Positions 34,901 through 40,736 of a stretch of DNA of 64,000 nt are shown one piece after another. The DNA is from Owenia fusiformis (lineage: Eukaryota; Annelida; Polychaeta; Sabellida; Oweniidae): the NCBI GenBank assembly GCA_903813345.2, contig CAIIXF020000001.1:44907885-44971884 (forward strand), read 5' to 3'. The position numbers were made by a program, and so were the translations under genes. The first letter of the stretch is position 1. Each line of letters opens with the position of its first letter. The notes under the pieces are model-generated. The model saw only the letters and a program-made list of their open reading frames with translations. It was not told the DNA's origin and did no database searches.

Positions 34901-35422
34901 ATGTATCAACTCTATCCTTGTATTAAAGGTGAAATCGGTGGATTTATGGGACTACTGCTGGGTGCTAGTGTGTTAACAGTTTTTGAAATTTTGGATTTCT
35001 TACTTTACAACGGAACTAGAAAATATTTGAACAGACGAGGAAATGTGAATTTGGAAAATGGAGCAGCGAGGTAAAACTTGTTCGAAATATGAATCAACAA
35101 TGTGAAAGTTCTAAAAATGTCGAATACCGAGGTACAAACCCAGCATTATAAATGCCACGACCTTTTTTTGTCAAAAGCATATAAGGATATAACTTATAAT
35201 TAGCTTATTGTAAGAACACGTTTACGTCGTATATTTATATCACCAAAAAAGTAAAAGGATGAATTCATTCTCTTCTACACTTATAAGCCGTACGTGTACA
35301 AATACTTCGTTCAATTTGACATGCGCATCTTTCAAGATTGATATTCCCCAATGCTTCATACTAATCAGTGATGAATTTATTTTTGTAGGGGAAACAATAA
35401 CGATGGTGCAAACAGGGTATGA
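4964..35422 (+). CDS. Giant mosaic DEG/ENaC channel with LamG ectodomain modules (gene span)
   Basis: This is a trimeric amiloride-sensitive-type sodium channel subunit of the plasma membrane. The exons join in phase as 5114-5141 (or 4964-4994), 12873-12975, 20920-21087, 21807-21901, 22156-22248, 22408-23094, 23405-24868, 24960-25610, 25744-26376, 26885-27154, 27752-27911, 28025-28143, 28348-28398, 28815-28871, 29192-29254, 30919-31001, 31945-32043, 32331-32487, 32711-34335, 34480-34619, 34686-34777, 34929-35070 and 35389-35422. They total 7,014 nt, or 2,337 residues. Family signatures run in the correct order: STFHGIRYI, TM1, FPSVTICN, CRWKGTEC, GVCYTFN, the C-rich WGTC/CMIDC block, CSCPQPC, VYFAELSYQ, and GGFMGLLLGAS before TM2. 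Four LamG-like modules and a helical block are inserted in the ectodomain. The ligand and gating stimulus cannot be read from sequence. The exon chain is a hand-made model without transcript support. Confidence 0.85.
5114..5141 (+). CDS. DEG/ENaC first exon, copy b
   Basis: It encodes MDKVEKQPK and ends in phase 1 at donor GTGAGT. It differs from the upstream copy by one extra Met and a His/Gln change. The amino terminus predicted from it (nine residues, then ESEESWGDLLHTF, then the HG motif) has the normal length for cytosolic DEG/ENaC amino termini. A 7.7-kb intron follows. Confidence 0.65.
5394..6144. repeat. TIR element with internal diverged duplications
   Basis: The element is bounded by a 12-bp inverted repeat: GCTCACATGGTG at 5394-5405 and CACCATGTGAGC at 6133-6144. 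Inside, a block containing 'ttttttgtaaca', 'catacaact' and 'cctgaaattatttgtaaag' occurs twice (about 5464-5570 and 5904-6010), with further partial copies between. It ends in GGAC/ACGC/GACA-rich simple repeat at 6073-6112. No coding potential is visible. It is likely a non-autonomous repeat. Confidence 0.6.
6602..6690. repeat. About 57-bp tandem repeat, copy cluster 1
   Basis: Two diverged units share the cores 'ccgtact.ttaaagca' and 'ggaccatca', followed by 'gttggta'. The same unit recurs as three copies at about 7595-7735. Confidence 0.5.
7595..7735. repeat. About 57-bp tandem repeat, copy cluster 2
   Basis: Three consecutive units of the repeat seen at 6602-6690 share 'ccgtact', then 'aaagca.aggaccatcatc', then 'gtgttggt'. 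A short open frame across them exists only because of the repeat and is not called as a gene. Confidence 0.5.
10390..10592. repeat. Dispersed repeat, copy 1
   Basis: This segment is closely similar, with indels, to 31401-31602 in the same orientation. Shared stretches include 'tgccaaaggga', 'tatatatcccaaaa', 'ccaatcgaga' and 'ccaatatcacaatccagga'. Both copies lie in introns of the channel gene. It looks like a fragment of a non-autonomous transposon. Confidence 0.65.
11503..11703. repeat. Imperfect repeats of a 'gaatatg(c)catact' core
   Basis: Variants of 'ggaatatggcatat', 'gaatatgccatact' and 'gcagaatatg' recur about every 20-35 bp on both strands through this stretch, so it can fold back on itself. 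It has no coding potential. The cluster is in intron 1 of the channel gene. Confidence 0.5.
12873..12975 (+). CDS. DEG/ENaC exon 2: cytosolic amino terminus with HG gating motif
   Basis: Acceptor 'ttttttcag' precedes ESEESWGDLLHTF, followed by TQNSTFHGIRYI, and the exon ends with donor GTACGT. The His-Gly pair before TM1 is the conserved gating motif of the DEG/ENaC family. The exon opens in phase 1, matching both first-exon copies, and closes in phase 2, matching the TM1 exon 7.9 kb downstream. Confidence 0.85.
12976..14859 (+). other. DEG/ENaC intron 2, left part
   Basis: No exon or recognisable element is visible between the HG exon and the left end of the palindrome. The six bases 14854-14859 (CGCATT) are the left copy of the presumed target-site duplication. 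Confidence 0.5.
14854..14859 (+). repeat. Left target-site duplication CGCATT
   Basis: The hexamer CGCATT directly abuts the first base of the palindrome and is repeated exactly at 19870-19875, directly after its last base. A six-base duplication is what Polinton/Maverick-type integration leaves. Confidence 0.7.
14945..15075 (+). promoter_or_regulatory. Promoter-like region of left-arm ORF
   Basis: It holds two inverted CCAAT boxes (ATTGG, near 14953 and 14980), a palindromic E-box GTCACGTGAC at 14994-15003, and TATA-like sequences at 15051 and 15060. TCAGTA follows at 15073. The ATG lies about 160 bp further on. The arrangement resembles an RNA polymerase II promoter. Function is inferred. 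Confidence 0.45.
14962..15007 (+). repeat. 46-bp direct repeat, outer copy (left arm)
   Basis: This segment is nearly identical, with two substitutions, to 16084-16129 in the same orientation on the other side of the ORF. Both begin 'tttcccgctgcaatctga' and end 'tgatgtcacgtgactccag'. The mirror copies are at 19722-19767 and 18600-18645. Confidence 0.85.
15234..15920 (+). CDS. Palindrome-borne 228-aa protein, left arm
   Basis: This intact single-exon gene of 228 codons starts at an ATG with a promoter-like region upstream and has an AATAAA at 15982. I do not recognise the full protein. Residues about 123-185 (from LGRGYEF through the strand EIYEVNW to the helix FQQIHDLLDNIW and MEPL) resemble the PC4/p15 transcriptional-coactivator single-stranded-DNA-binding fold. 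That fold is a beta sheet closed by one helix with a conserved Leu-x-x-x-Gln-x-x-x-Leu pattern. The carboxy end has a CNVC pair, and the middle is rich in Cys (IECCQENCCIF). There is no signal peptide or membrane segment. An identical copy lies inverted at 18809-19495. The PC4 link is a weak inference from memory. Confidence 0.7.
   Translation: MEIFHLKPQDVSKVGGTIVKPLETGLPRMLKLAVGPHRQQTILFPTVDHVFMKTYDVLDVQSKHDGSLQVPFEPQSSDPCAGRITRQEFDYFIECCQENCCIFSKDNRNSSKYEQQALYTYGLDHWQHLGRGYEFTISSNYKTLEIVSNRFNEEKEIYEVNWSLCLTFQQIHDLLDNIWLIMEPLTLAEKNCLATLHDDHLNQMGTWSCNVCQFMNRRTVFDKALNDQ
15982..15987 (+). terminator. Poly(A) signal after left-arm ORF
   Basis: AATAAA lies about 60 bp after the stop codon, a usual distance. 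The mirror image follows the right-arm ORF at 18742-18747 on the minus strand. Confidence 0.5.
16084..16129 (+). repeat. 46-bp direct repeat, inner copy (left arm)
   Basis: This is the second copy of the repeat at 14962-15007, including the same TCACGTGA palindrome. The ORF and its flanks are thus bracketed by direct repeats in each arm. Confidence 0.85.
16145..17225. repeat. GAGTAA/ACTCAATTGAGT minisatellite, left arm
   Basis: About 1.1 kb of degenerate units of about 21-22 bp are built from 'gagtaaatgagtaactcaatt' variants. The core ACTCAATTGAGT is itself palindromic, so each strand can fold locally as well as with the other arm. Open frames through it (poly LLIYSIE) are repeat translations. 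Confidence 0.85.
17331..17398. other. Palindrome centre: G10/C9 tracts and loop
   Basis: The arms meet at a G10 tract (17331-17340) facing a C9 tract (17390-17398). Between them the two sides are not perfectly complementary: the left has an extra 'atttgtc'-like segment, and a small stem TTCCGC/GCGGAA with loop ACAA sits at 17361-17378. This is the only clear asymmetry between the arms. Confidence 0.75.
17504..18584. repeat. GAGTAA/ACTCAATTGAGT minisatellite, right arm
   Basis: Exact mirror of the left-arm minisatellite. The order of degenerate units is preserved base for base where I compared, so the arms were copied or homogenised as a whole and did not evolve as separate arrays. Confidence 0.85.
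18600..18645 (-). repeat. 46-bp direct repeat, inner copy (right arm)
   Basis: Mirror of 16084-16129, lying between the right-arm minisatellite and the right-arm ORF. Confidence 0.85.
18809..19495 (-). CDS. Palindrome-borne 228-aa protein, right arm
   Basis: Inverted copy of the 228-codon gene at 15234-15920, with an identical predicted protein. It is read on the minus strand, so the two genes converge on the palindrome centre. It has its own mirror promoter-like region near 19654-19784 and its own poly(A) signal. Keeping both copies open and identical implies recent origin, gene conversion, or selection. Confidence 0.7.
   Translation of the reverse strand: MEIFHLKPQDVSKVGGTIVKPLETGLPRMLKLAVGPHRQQTILFPTVDHVFMKTYDVLDVQSKHDGSLQVPFEPQSSDPCAGRITRQEFDYFIECCQENCCIFSKDNRNSSKYEQQALYTYGLDHWQHLGRGYEFTISSNYKTLEIVSNRFNEEKEIYEVNWSLCLTFQQIHDLLDNIWLIMEPLTLAEKNCLATLHDDHLNQMGTWSCNVCQFMNRRTVFDKALNDQ
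19722..19767 (-). repeat. 46-bp direct repeat, outer copy (right arm)
   Basis: Mirror of 14962-15007, with the GTCACGTGAC palindrome and CCAAT boxes ahead of the right-arm ORF. Confidence 0.85.
19870..19875 (+). repeat. Right target-site duplication CGCATT
   Basis: Exact repeat of 14854-14859 immediately outside the right end of the palindrome. Confidence 0.7.
19876..20919 (+). other. DEG/ENaC intron 2, right part
   Basis: About 1 kb of intron from the palindrome to the TM1 exon. No further exon or repeat was recognised. Confidence 0.5.
20920..21087 (+). CDS. DEG/ENaC exon 3: TM1 and start of ectodomain
   Basis: Acceptor 'atatgcag' is followed by the first membrane helix (VWVLIVLAAICGFSYVVVV). 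The short extracellular run contains YYSWEKTV and ends FPSVTICNENAF. FP-x-VTICN is one of the most conserved family motifs after TM1. The exon closes in phase 2 at GTACTA. Confidence 0.9.
21807..21901 (+). CDS. DEG/ENaC exon 4: post-TM1 linker
   Basis: Acceptor 'tttttatag' opens VSVAAKINKVELVRKHFG and a charged, Lys/Glu/Asp-rich tail; donor GTAAGT. It completes the Arg codon begun in exon 3 and closes in phase 1. It leads from the palm strand into the inserted ectodomain modules. Confidence 0.7.
22156..22248 (+). CDS. DEG/ENaC exon 5: Thr-rich linker
   Basis: A symmetric phase 1-1 exon of 93 nt encodes a Thr/Val/Pro-rich stretch (TTTLVNVTTSAPVTTTPVGE...). It is probably an O-glycosylated extracellular linker ahead of the first LamG-like module. 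Acceptor 'ttttcag', donor GTAACT. Confidence 0.7.
22408..23094 (+). CDS. DEG/ENaC exon 6: LamG-like module 1
   Basis: A symmetric phase 1-1 exon of 229 codons encodes a concanavalin-A-like/LamG jelly-roll. Visible hallmarks: KALYLNGLDQHVEF near residue 43, LTLSLWIKLGF, VWNMVAFTWS, LTMYINGSKAD, and the closing strand AYMDDLYIW. Such modules bind glycans, matrix proteins or calcium; no ligand can be assigned. The whole domain is one exon, as expected for a shuffled module. Confidence 0.8.
23132..23282. repeat. Small intronic hairpin (MITE-like)
   Basis: An inverted repeat of about 50 bp at 23132-23181 and 23232-23282 shares 'tctgaagtaaatg' and 'aaaataaatt' stretches on opposite strands. It is about 150 bp in total, in the 310-bp intron between the first two LamG exons. 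Confidence 0.65.
23405..24868 (+). CDS. DEG/ENaC exon 7: LamG-like module 2 split by an Asn/Thr-rich insert
   Basis: A symmetric phase 1-1 exon of 488 codons. It begins with an acidic linker and the first strand of a LamG-like fold (TVFYHMSMDYIWGGSIL). The fold is then interrupted by roughly 270 residues with many N-x-S/T sequons and Thr/Ser, and by cysteines. It resumes at GVLGKSFYMSNFSQRLDFGF, with YRFWLRDD, SWNHLFITW, LNVSVNI and TAIDEFMFW. More than twenty potential N-glycosylation sites make it a heavily glycosylated extracellular segment. Confidence 0.75.
24960..25610 (+). CDS. DEG/ENaC exon 8: LamG-like module 3
   Basis: A symmetric phase 1-1 exon of 217 codons after acceptor 'tctcttttag'. 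LamG hallmarks: NSLYLNGINQWASL, FTLAFWIKKGY, EWSHITITW, LRLYHNGDLK and AFIDDLNFWN. It is closely related to module 1 in length and layout. Confidence 0.8.
25744..26376 (+). CDS. DEG/ENaC exon 9: LamG-like module 4
   Basis: A symmetric phase 1-1 exon of 211 codons. Hallmarks: MAIEFKGGRGYVDFG, YTLALWLNVTI, VWTHVVVTW, LTLYVNGSARD and IQVDEMLMWN. It is more diverged from modules 1 and 3. Acceptor 'ttttatag', donor GTAGGG. Confidence 0.78.
26885..27154 (+). CDS. DEG/ENaC exon 10: mucin-like Thr-rich stalk
   Basis: A phase 1-1 exon of 270 nt after acceptor 'tctcttaaag'. It encodes a run of Thr with TTTTTTQATTPAETT, then sequons (NVT, NES). It is probably an O-glycosylated stalk returning from the LamG array to the channel core. 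The acceptor was chosen because it has a good pyrimidine tract and the only fitting phase with an open frame; a downstream in-frame AG at 26991 is possible. Confidence 0.6.
27752..27911 (+). CDS. DEG/ENaC exon 11: finger-to-palm return, ending at a GC donor
   Basis: Acceptor '...atattgtag'. An acidic stretch leads to LSLNEFLTTTAHNKGDLIY, which matches the family position where ASICs have the conserved 'F.....H...D.ll' segment. The next exon continues SCRWKGTEC only if the donor is TATAG|GCAAGA, a GC-AG intron. No GT donor nearby gives that frame. Confidence 0.65.
28025..28143 (+). CDS. DEG/ENaC exon 12: CRWKGTEC...GVCYTFN core
   Basis: Acceptor 'tttggaacag'. It encodes CRWKGTECSASDF and LTDFGVCYTFN, the family's most diagnostic ectodomain block (C-x-x-G-x-x-C, then T-x-x-G-x-CYTFN). 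It closes in phase 1 at GTATAC. Confidence 0.92.
28348..28398 (+). CDS. DEG/ENaC mini-exon A
   Basis: A 51-nt symmetric phase 1-1 exon, ANTSLVADETATKVYQP, with the last G completing Gly; donor CAG|GTGAAA. It is the first of three similar cassettes (see 28815 and 29192), all ending in a P-G placed just before the GLSLIINVEQYEYM strand. Confidence 0.6.
28815..28871 (+). CDS. DEG/ENaC mini-exon B
   Basis: A 57-nt symmetric phase 1-1 exon encoding DDHSSLVAALEHPEKIRQP; acceptor 'gttgacag', donor CAG|GTGAAT. SSLVA and the QPG end match mini-exon A, so this looks like a tandem exon duplication. Confidence 0.6.
29192..29254 (+). CDS. DEG/ENaC mini-exon C
   Basis: A 63-nt symmetric phase 1-1 exon encoding ESFIPSNTSNNAEEFITVHNP; acceptor 'cattgtag', donor CAG|GTGAAC. 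It is more diverged from A and B but has the same phase, the same P-G end and the same donor. Confidence 0.55.
29255..30918 (+). other. DEG/ENaC intron after mini-exon C
   Basis: 1.66 kb of AT-rich sequence. I looked for further mini-exon cassettes ending CAG|GTGAA and found none with a usable acceptor and frame. Confidence 0.5.
30919..31001 (+). CDS. DEG/ENaC exon: GLSLIINVEQYEYM strand
   Basis: Acceptor 'tgttgtag'. It encodes TSNGLSLIINVEQYEYM and TDAGIK, the conserved palm strand (GL.l.l....eY...) and the AGIKV turn of the family. Enters in phase 1 and leaves in phase 0. Confidence 0.9.
31325..31790. repeat. Dispersed repeat element, copy 2 with ends
   Basis: It contains the second copy (31401-31602) of the repeat at 10390-10592. 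Here it is flanked by 'ggcgtagccaagggg' on the left and 'ttgctacgcccctgac' on the right, which are inverted relative to each other. It is probably a non-autonomous TIR element in a channel-gene intron. Confidence 0.5.
31945..32043 (+). CDS. DEG/ENaC exon: VLLHNQSEVP and GFAVAPG
   Basis: A 33-codon phase 0-0 exon, VLLHNQSEVPMV then DIGFAVAPGMHSLVAV. This is the family's beta-strand pair '(V).(I)H.....P......g..v.pG....v'. Acceptor 'gtgttttag', donor GTATTA. Confidence 0.9.
32331..32487 (+). CDS. DEG/ENaC exon: thumb cysteines, WGTC and CMIDCQTRY
   Basis: Acceptor 'catttcag'. It encodes LSKPWGTCSE, DYTVSKCMIDCQTRYV and ICHCRAAYMP, the disulfide-rich thumb of the family. It ends in phase 1 with donor GTAAGC. 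Confidence 0.93.
32711..34340 (+). CDS. DEG/ENaC exon: CSCPQPC plus large helical insertion
   Basis: It opens NEPRICSLEEYFDC and VNCSCPQPCKK, the canonical end of the thumb. Then LSYGAISS leads into about 460 residues absent from ordinary channels. The insert is Lys/Glu/Leu-rich and mostly helical by inspection, with many possible amphipathic or coiled-coil stretches, only a few sequons and essentially no cysteine. Two donors keep frame: AC|GTAAGC (ends 34340, using acceptor 34488) and TTC|GTAACG (ends 34335, using acceptor 34480). Confidence 0.85.
34480..34619 (+). CDS. DEG/ENaC exon: return strand of the insertion
   Basis: DLRIGIQVTSSLEI, DFDYTKYAYVIHYYD, then HYKIHSG; acceptor 'gttttcag', donor GTATCT, ending in phase 2. 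It bridges the helical insertion and the palm strand before TM2. The start is 34480 or 34488, depending on the donor used upstream. Confidence 0.7.
34686..34777 (+). CDS. DEG/ENaC exon: pre-TM2 palm strand
   Basis: RTNFLYMDVYFAELSYQ then KVEQKEAFTWQMLI. The 'L.vyf.el.yq...q..ay....ll' strand directly precedes TM2 in the family. Acceptor 'atattgcag', donor GTAAGT. Confidence 0.92.
34929..35070 (+). CDS. DEG/ENaC exon: selectivity filter and TM2
   Basis: SEIGGFMGLLLGASVLTVFE with the G-A-S selectivity filter inside TM2, followed by the cytosolic start ILDFLLYNGTRKYLNRR. All residues expected for a sodium-conducting pore are present, so the channel core is not visibly degraded. Confidence 0.95.
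35389..35422 (+). CDS. DEG/ENaC last coding exon
   Basis: After acceptor 'tttttgtag' the frame reads GNNNDGANRV then TGA, giving a short cytosolic tail. I could not confirm a poly(A) signal for this gene. Confidence 0.55.
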
Positions 35423-37581
35423 GCGGAATGGCTTACGGGAACAGGTGGTTCCAAAATGAAGAACGAGTACCATGTTGTCCATATTGACATCAATATTGTC
35501 ATGACATATTCCGACAACGTTGTTCACTATTGAACTCGTTAGGCATGGTGTATGCACGACTCCACATACCATCGTATTTCTACTATGGGATCTGCATCGG
35601 GTGAAATGTCAGGCGAGTCAGGGCTATTTTACGCCGCCAATGGGGCATCAGGGGTATGCAAAACGATTCCATGGTGCTGCAGAGTATTGTTACTTCGTTC
35701 ACATAACTAACAAGAACAATGAGTGAATTGTGAACTTGTAAACTGGAATTACGTGTAACATTTTATCATACTGATGATACTGAAAAATGACAGTAGTACC
35801 AGCGCATAAATCCACATATCGTATACATGGATCATTCCAAATCATGTTGATTGGACATCCATGCCAATTTGTAATATGGATCTAGACCTAATTATGTATA
35901 AGCATCCAGCAATGTTATGTATATGAGGCCAAGACCTTGAGTGGACCCTCATCACAATGGGGTAACCGTTATAATAACGACAGAAAAATCACGATGAAAG
36001 AAAGGGCCAATTTTATGTTGCTGTCTGTCGCTTGATTCACAGAGTTACGAAGTAATGTCATTCAAGTAAAAGTGCAAACCTATACAAATTATATCGACAT
36101 GCTTTCTTCGCACTTAGTTGTTCATAAATGTTTTTCATTTTCTTATTTTCATTATGCTCTTATATTCTTTGCCATTATTTGCAAGATAAGTCATTTTAGA
36201 TTGCTTTCATACATATTTCATATCACTTGTCATGACTTGAAAAACTATTTGAAACATTTTTTGAATAACTTTAAAAAACCATTGTATATCTTAGAATTTT
36301 CAAATATTTGACAAAATAACAAAAATAAGTTAAGATCTTCAGATACAACAACACATTATTTTCTCTAATTCATTGAATAGATCAGTCAAAAGTTCGATAA
36401 TGTTATACATATATAAACATTTTATGCTTTTTTCTTTAAACCTGCTCTCATGAGTTAATTTCTTACTTATTTTTCACCAATTTCATTGTTATTTTCAACA
36501 CAAAAGGAATACTGGTTAGTTAGTTTGCTTTAGCGTTTTATAAATCATTGTTTAACAATGTTTGTGTATGACATCTAAAATATTGAAATGTGAATGAGAC
36601 GGAGCAAGCTAAAATTCGTCCTTTCATTAATCTTATAATATTAATATAAATAAATTACAATTTTTTTGTAAATATTACTAATATTTCGAACTTATAGCCT
36701 ATTAATGCTTATACTCTACTTACTAATATATTGACCTTCAAGGTTACGAACCGGAAATGAAATCATGTGGGTTGTATGCAATTGTAATGCATGCATTTAT
36801 AAGATTATTTTATATTTTTATTTGAAAAAGAAACAATTTATTATATAGAATAATATATTTATCAGTAGAAGTACTATTTGTATACTAAATCGAGACTGTT
36901 CACTTTAAAATAAACATCAAATAGACCATAATGCAGTGGTGCATATACACTCTCGTTATTTACAGTCGCAAACGTAATTTGTTGTTACAGAATGTTTTTG
37001 TTCTAAAGGGTGACACAAAAATGCCACCCATAATTTCGGAATAACACAATAAGTATCGATTTGTAGCTGGATAGAGTGTCCTATGCAACAAAGATTGTTA
37101 CACTTCCGGGTTCACTTGTACTGCATCAATAACTTTGAAATTTAGAGATATCACGTTTTCCGTTCAGGTATGCTCGTTGTGAAATTGTCAAAAAATGTTC
37201 AAAAATACAATTTTTTAAATTGGGATTTCTGTCTTAGCCATTATTGGAGTCATCTTCGAATTACTATCACGTACTAGTATACTGTAAATGATATGTTACA
37301 TCTGCCCATTTTCTTAATAAATAATCTTGTCAAACTTTTAAGAAAGATTTTCTAATTTACATTTTTGAGTGATTGTAGGTGTCAGAGCATGCCTCCACAG
37401 AAAATGAGATATCTCTATAATCCAGAACTGTTGACATTCCAATCTACACCCTATCCACAAATTAAAAACCATGAAGATGCCTTAATTATTGAGAGAGTTA
37501 TTTCAAAATTAGTGAGTGGGTGGCATTTGTGTGTCACCATGTAACTGCACGTTGTCTGGTACTGACGAGAGAAGATATTTA

Positions 37582-38812
37582 CAGGGTGGGCTAATAAAAA
37601 CGTTCATATTTTTATTTTTGTAATATCGTCGCTGGTATGTTGGGAATATCCATAAATTATATATCATTTGTAAGATAATTCAATGTCCAAGAAAGTGATG
37701 TATAATTCATAAAGTATGAATGGCTATTGGTGACTCCATGGTTATTTCGTATCATGGGGTAGTAACAGTCGAAAACAACATTTCGCTATATTTGAGCTTA
37801 ATACATGATATTGTATCGGTTAATCAACACTTTTAGGCTTTCATATGAAGAAAAGGTATTGGAATTGAGCTTTATTGTTTGTAAATCATTGTGTAGCTCT
37901 AAAATAATCATGGAACCTATTTTTATGCATTGTAGTTTGTTATTAAGTAAGGTTGTTAGATAAATTGATATTTGCTTCAAACATGTTTTGCAAAGAAACT
38001 CAGTTGAAATTTTGCCATAACCCATGATACGGAATACATTTCCATAATTTCCTCTTCTGGTCTCTATTATTGCATTGTCTGCCACTAAAATTCAGTAAAG
38101 TCATATAAGTAAAACATCATTATTGATCATTTCATGATGATTTTAGCCTATTTTAGGCATTATCAAGGAGTGTACAAGGAGTGTACTAAATGTATAATAT
38201 CATTGCAAAATGAATTTCATGCCAAATGGAGTCAATTTGGCGGGAAATCAACAAGCGGAGTATATCGTCACAATATCCTCCGCATATTGAGTTTTCCGGA
38301 GTAAACCGTCACGATATCCTCCGCCCGGAGTATATCGTTACGATATCCTCCGGTTATTCATTTTGCCAATAAATATCAAATTAATTTTTTAATGCTATTA
38401 TACATTTAGTACACTAAGTGTAGGATAAGTTTAAATATTAACTATTTGATGCAGATTTCGCCGAGTTATTTAGGCTATAATATCAAAATAATAAAAGAAC
38501 TCAATAACATTGTATTTGTAAATTAATTTGCTTTCATTTGATACATAAATCAACAACTTTGACCTTCTGTAATTAGACTTATATCCCCAAAGCTGACATA
38601 GGGCTATATCTGTCTGGTCAGTTTTTAGCATTCCGTATTCAGCAATCGGTAAATCATGATTTTGACCCCTGTGGTAGTCAAATAAATAAATTATTTATCA
38701 TTTTGTCAGAAGTTGAATTGCCTGTCCAACTGTATATGATTTAAACATTTGTCTGTAATATTAAAAATGTTGTAGCGAAAACAAAAACATTGACGTTTTT
38801 TGGCCCACCCTG
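37582..38812. mobile_element. Non-autonomous TIR element (CAGGGTGGGC ends, TA duplication)
   Basis: The left end CAGGGTGGGCTAA and right end TTTGGCCCACCCTG are inverted, and both are flanked by TA at 37580-37581 and 38813-38814. TA duplication suggests the Tc1/mariner group. It is 1,231 bp long with no transposase frame. The inner part carries a nested palindrome (38168-38411). Confidence 0.7.
38168..38411. repeat. Nested inverted repeat with CGGAGTATATCG units
   Basis: The outer inverted repeat pairs 'gtgtactaaatgtataat' with 'attatacatttagtacac'. Inside are three copies of 'cgtcac(a/g)atatcctccg' paired with 'cggagtatatcgt'. The whole can fold into an extended hairpin. Confidence 0.65.
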
Positions 38813-40736
38813 TACAGAACGGTCAATCTTCGAAATGTTTTCTATTTTATTCATTGTTGCAGTAAAGTGGTCTATTGGTTGTTTACAAAAGTTAAGGTAA
38901 AACAAGAGTTCGACCTCAGCTGCAGGTAGACTGGACAATGGTCATTGTTGTTTGTGTATTTTTGTGATATCTTCATTATCATGTTAACTATATTATTTGT
39001 TGTATATAACCAATTGTAATTTGTCTACATACAAGTACATATACATCTTGTTCGTATATACATACAATGTATATTTATTAAGGTACATATAAATGTAAAA
39101 CACTTTTTTACTGTTTATTCTGTTAATTCTTTAATGAGTGAAAACCAAAAGAACTGCAATTACTAGTTTCTATGACTCCCCTTAAATTCAAATGGATGAA
39201 CATTTGCCAGCCGGCATAATGTTCAAAATGAATTTACAACTGAAAATTCCCTTTGATGGTTTGTTGTGACAATCTGTTGAAAGAATAATAAACTACATTT
39301 TGATAGTTAGAAGGGGATATAAATGTGTCAAATAGTTAAGTTCAGCCCACATCGATCATGATCGATTTATACTGGGCGATAATATGTTTGCACATCTTAC
39401 TTTAAGCCTGAAATACTAAAACATTCAAATTGAATTAAATTGTACAAACAAAGGATACTTACCAAGGAATAACCTCAAGACGGTCTTACGGTCTGATATA
39501 AATCATAGCATTTTGAACATCATTCAAGCAAGTGGGGGGGGGGTATTTCCCAAAGTTCAGAGTTAGTATTGGGTCACGTGGTATCCATGTGATAGATCCA
39601 TATAAGACTTATAGGACCATAAAGGAACTGTTGTCCTCCATTTAAAAAAAGAATTCGTTTTAAAAGCATAAACATGTATATTGAGCATGCATGGTTCAAA
39701 ACCTGAATGAAAACAATAAATAATATCCAATTATGAAACACTCGCGACAATGTTGGAATTTTTAACTGAACAATAAAATTTGGTAGAAATAGGCTATTGT
39801 TTGCAAAATCGATGAAAATTGAGGTGTTTCTTTGACCCCATGTCACATAATTGGTAATATTTCTATATGGGGTTGTTGAAAATGGGGCTATTACACATCA
39901 TTTTGTTGCAAATTAAATTATCTTTAATATGATATATCCTTGTTGGTGTGATTGTCAAAAAATAAATATTTATCGGGAATATTGGCTAGGGGTGTTTTTG
40001 TTTGACCCACCCTGTAGTAATCACTGCCATTATACGACTTATGTTGTCTCAAATTAATCAAATCAAATTAATTGTCTGCAGGAAAAGCCGAGGCATGTTC
40101 AGAATGTTCACTGCTTCAGTTATAAAAGATTGTCGATGTCAACATCTTTAACAGGGGGAAAATATAAAAATCCCAAAATAAGTAATCAATCAGATATTTT
40201 ACTTCCTCCTATTTGTTTACATCTATTAAATTAGGTCACCCATTTATTCACTGATTCATTTGCCCACAATGATCCTAGAACTATACTTTTTCATGCATTG
40301 CTATGCATATACATAGTATTTAAGATAAAATAATTATAAGTCATTGAATACAAATTATTTACAAATACAGGTGCAAAAGTTTTATATAATAAAGTTTTAC
40401 ATATTTATAGGGCACTATTATATTTCTATCGTACTTTAAAGTTCATATAGTTATCAGTGATAGCAACGCATACTTTTATAATTATGAATCTAATTATAAT
40501 ATAACATACTAGCCAGGCCAGTTAGACGACCCGCCATTTATTTTAGTATCAAATTGCCAATTTAAGGTGCCGAGGTAGTATTATCAGAAGTTTACAGCTG
40601 CAAACAGGAAATTCAAATGAAGAGGTAAGAAATTAAGATGTTAAAAATGATATAGACCATGATGAGTGCAGGATCATCTAAATGTGGAGACTACTGTCTT
40701 ACATGTATATAATTCAATCAAAACCCACGTGCATAT

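Larger units (their letters stand above)
35423..40736. other. Intergenic region between channel gene and Toll gene
   Basis: No supported gene. It contains a TA-flanked TIR element at 37582-38812 and the right end of a related element near 39995-40015 ('gacccaccctgta'). A G-tract lies near 39533-39542. Short open frames here match nothing I know. Confidence 0.6.

Noticed and set aside
35240-35726. Short frames around the end of the channel gene
   Set aside because: They overlap the final intron, the last coding exon and the 3' flank in the wrong frames and match no family.
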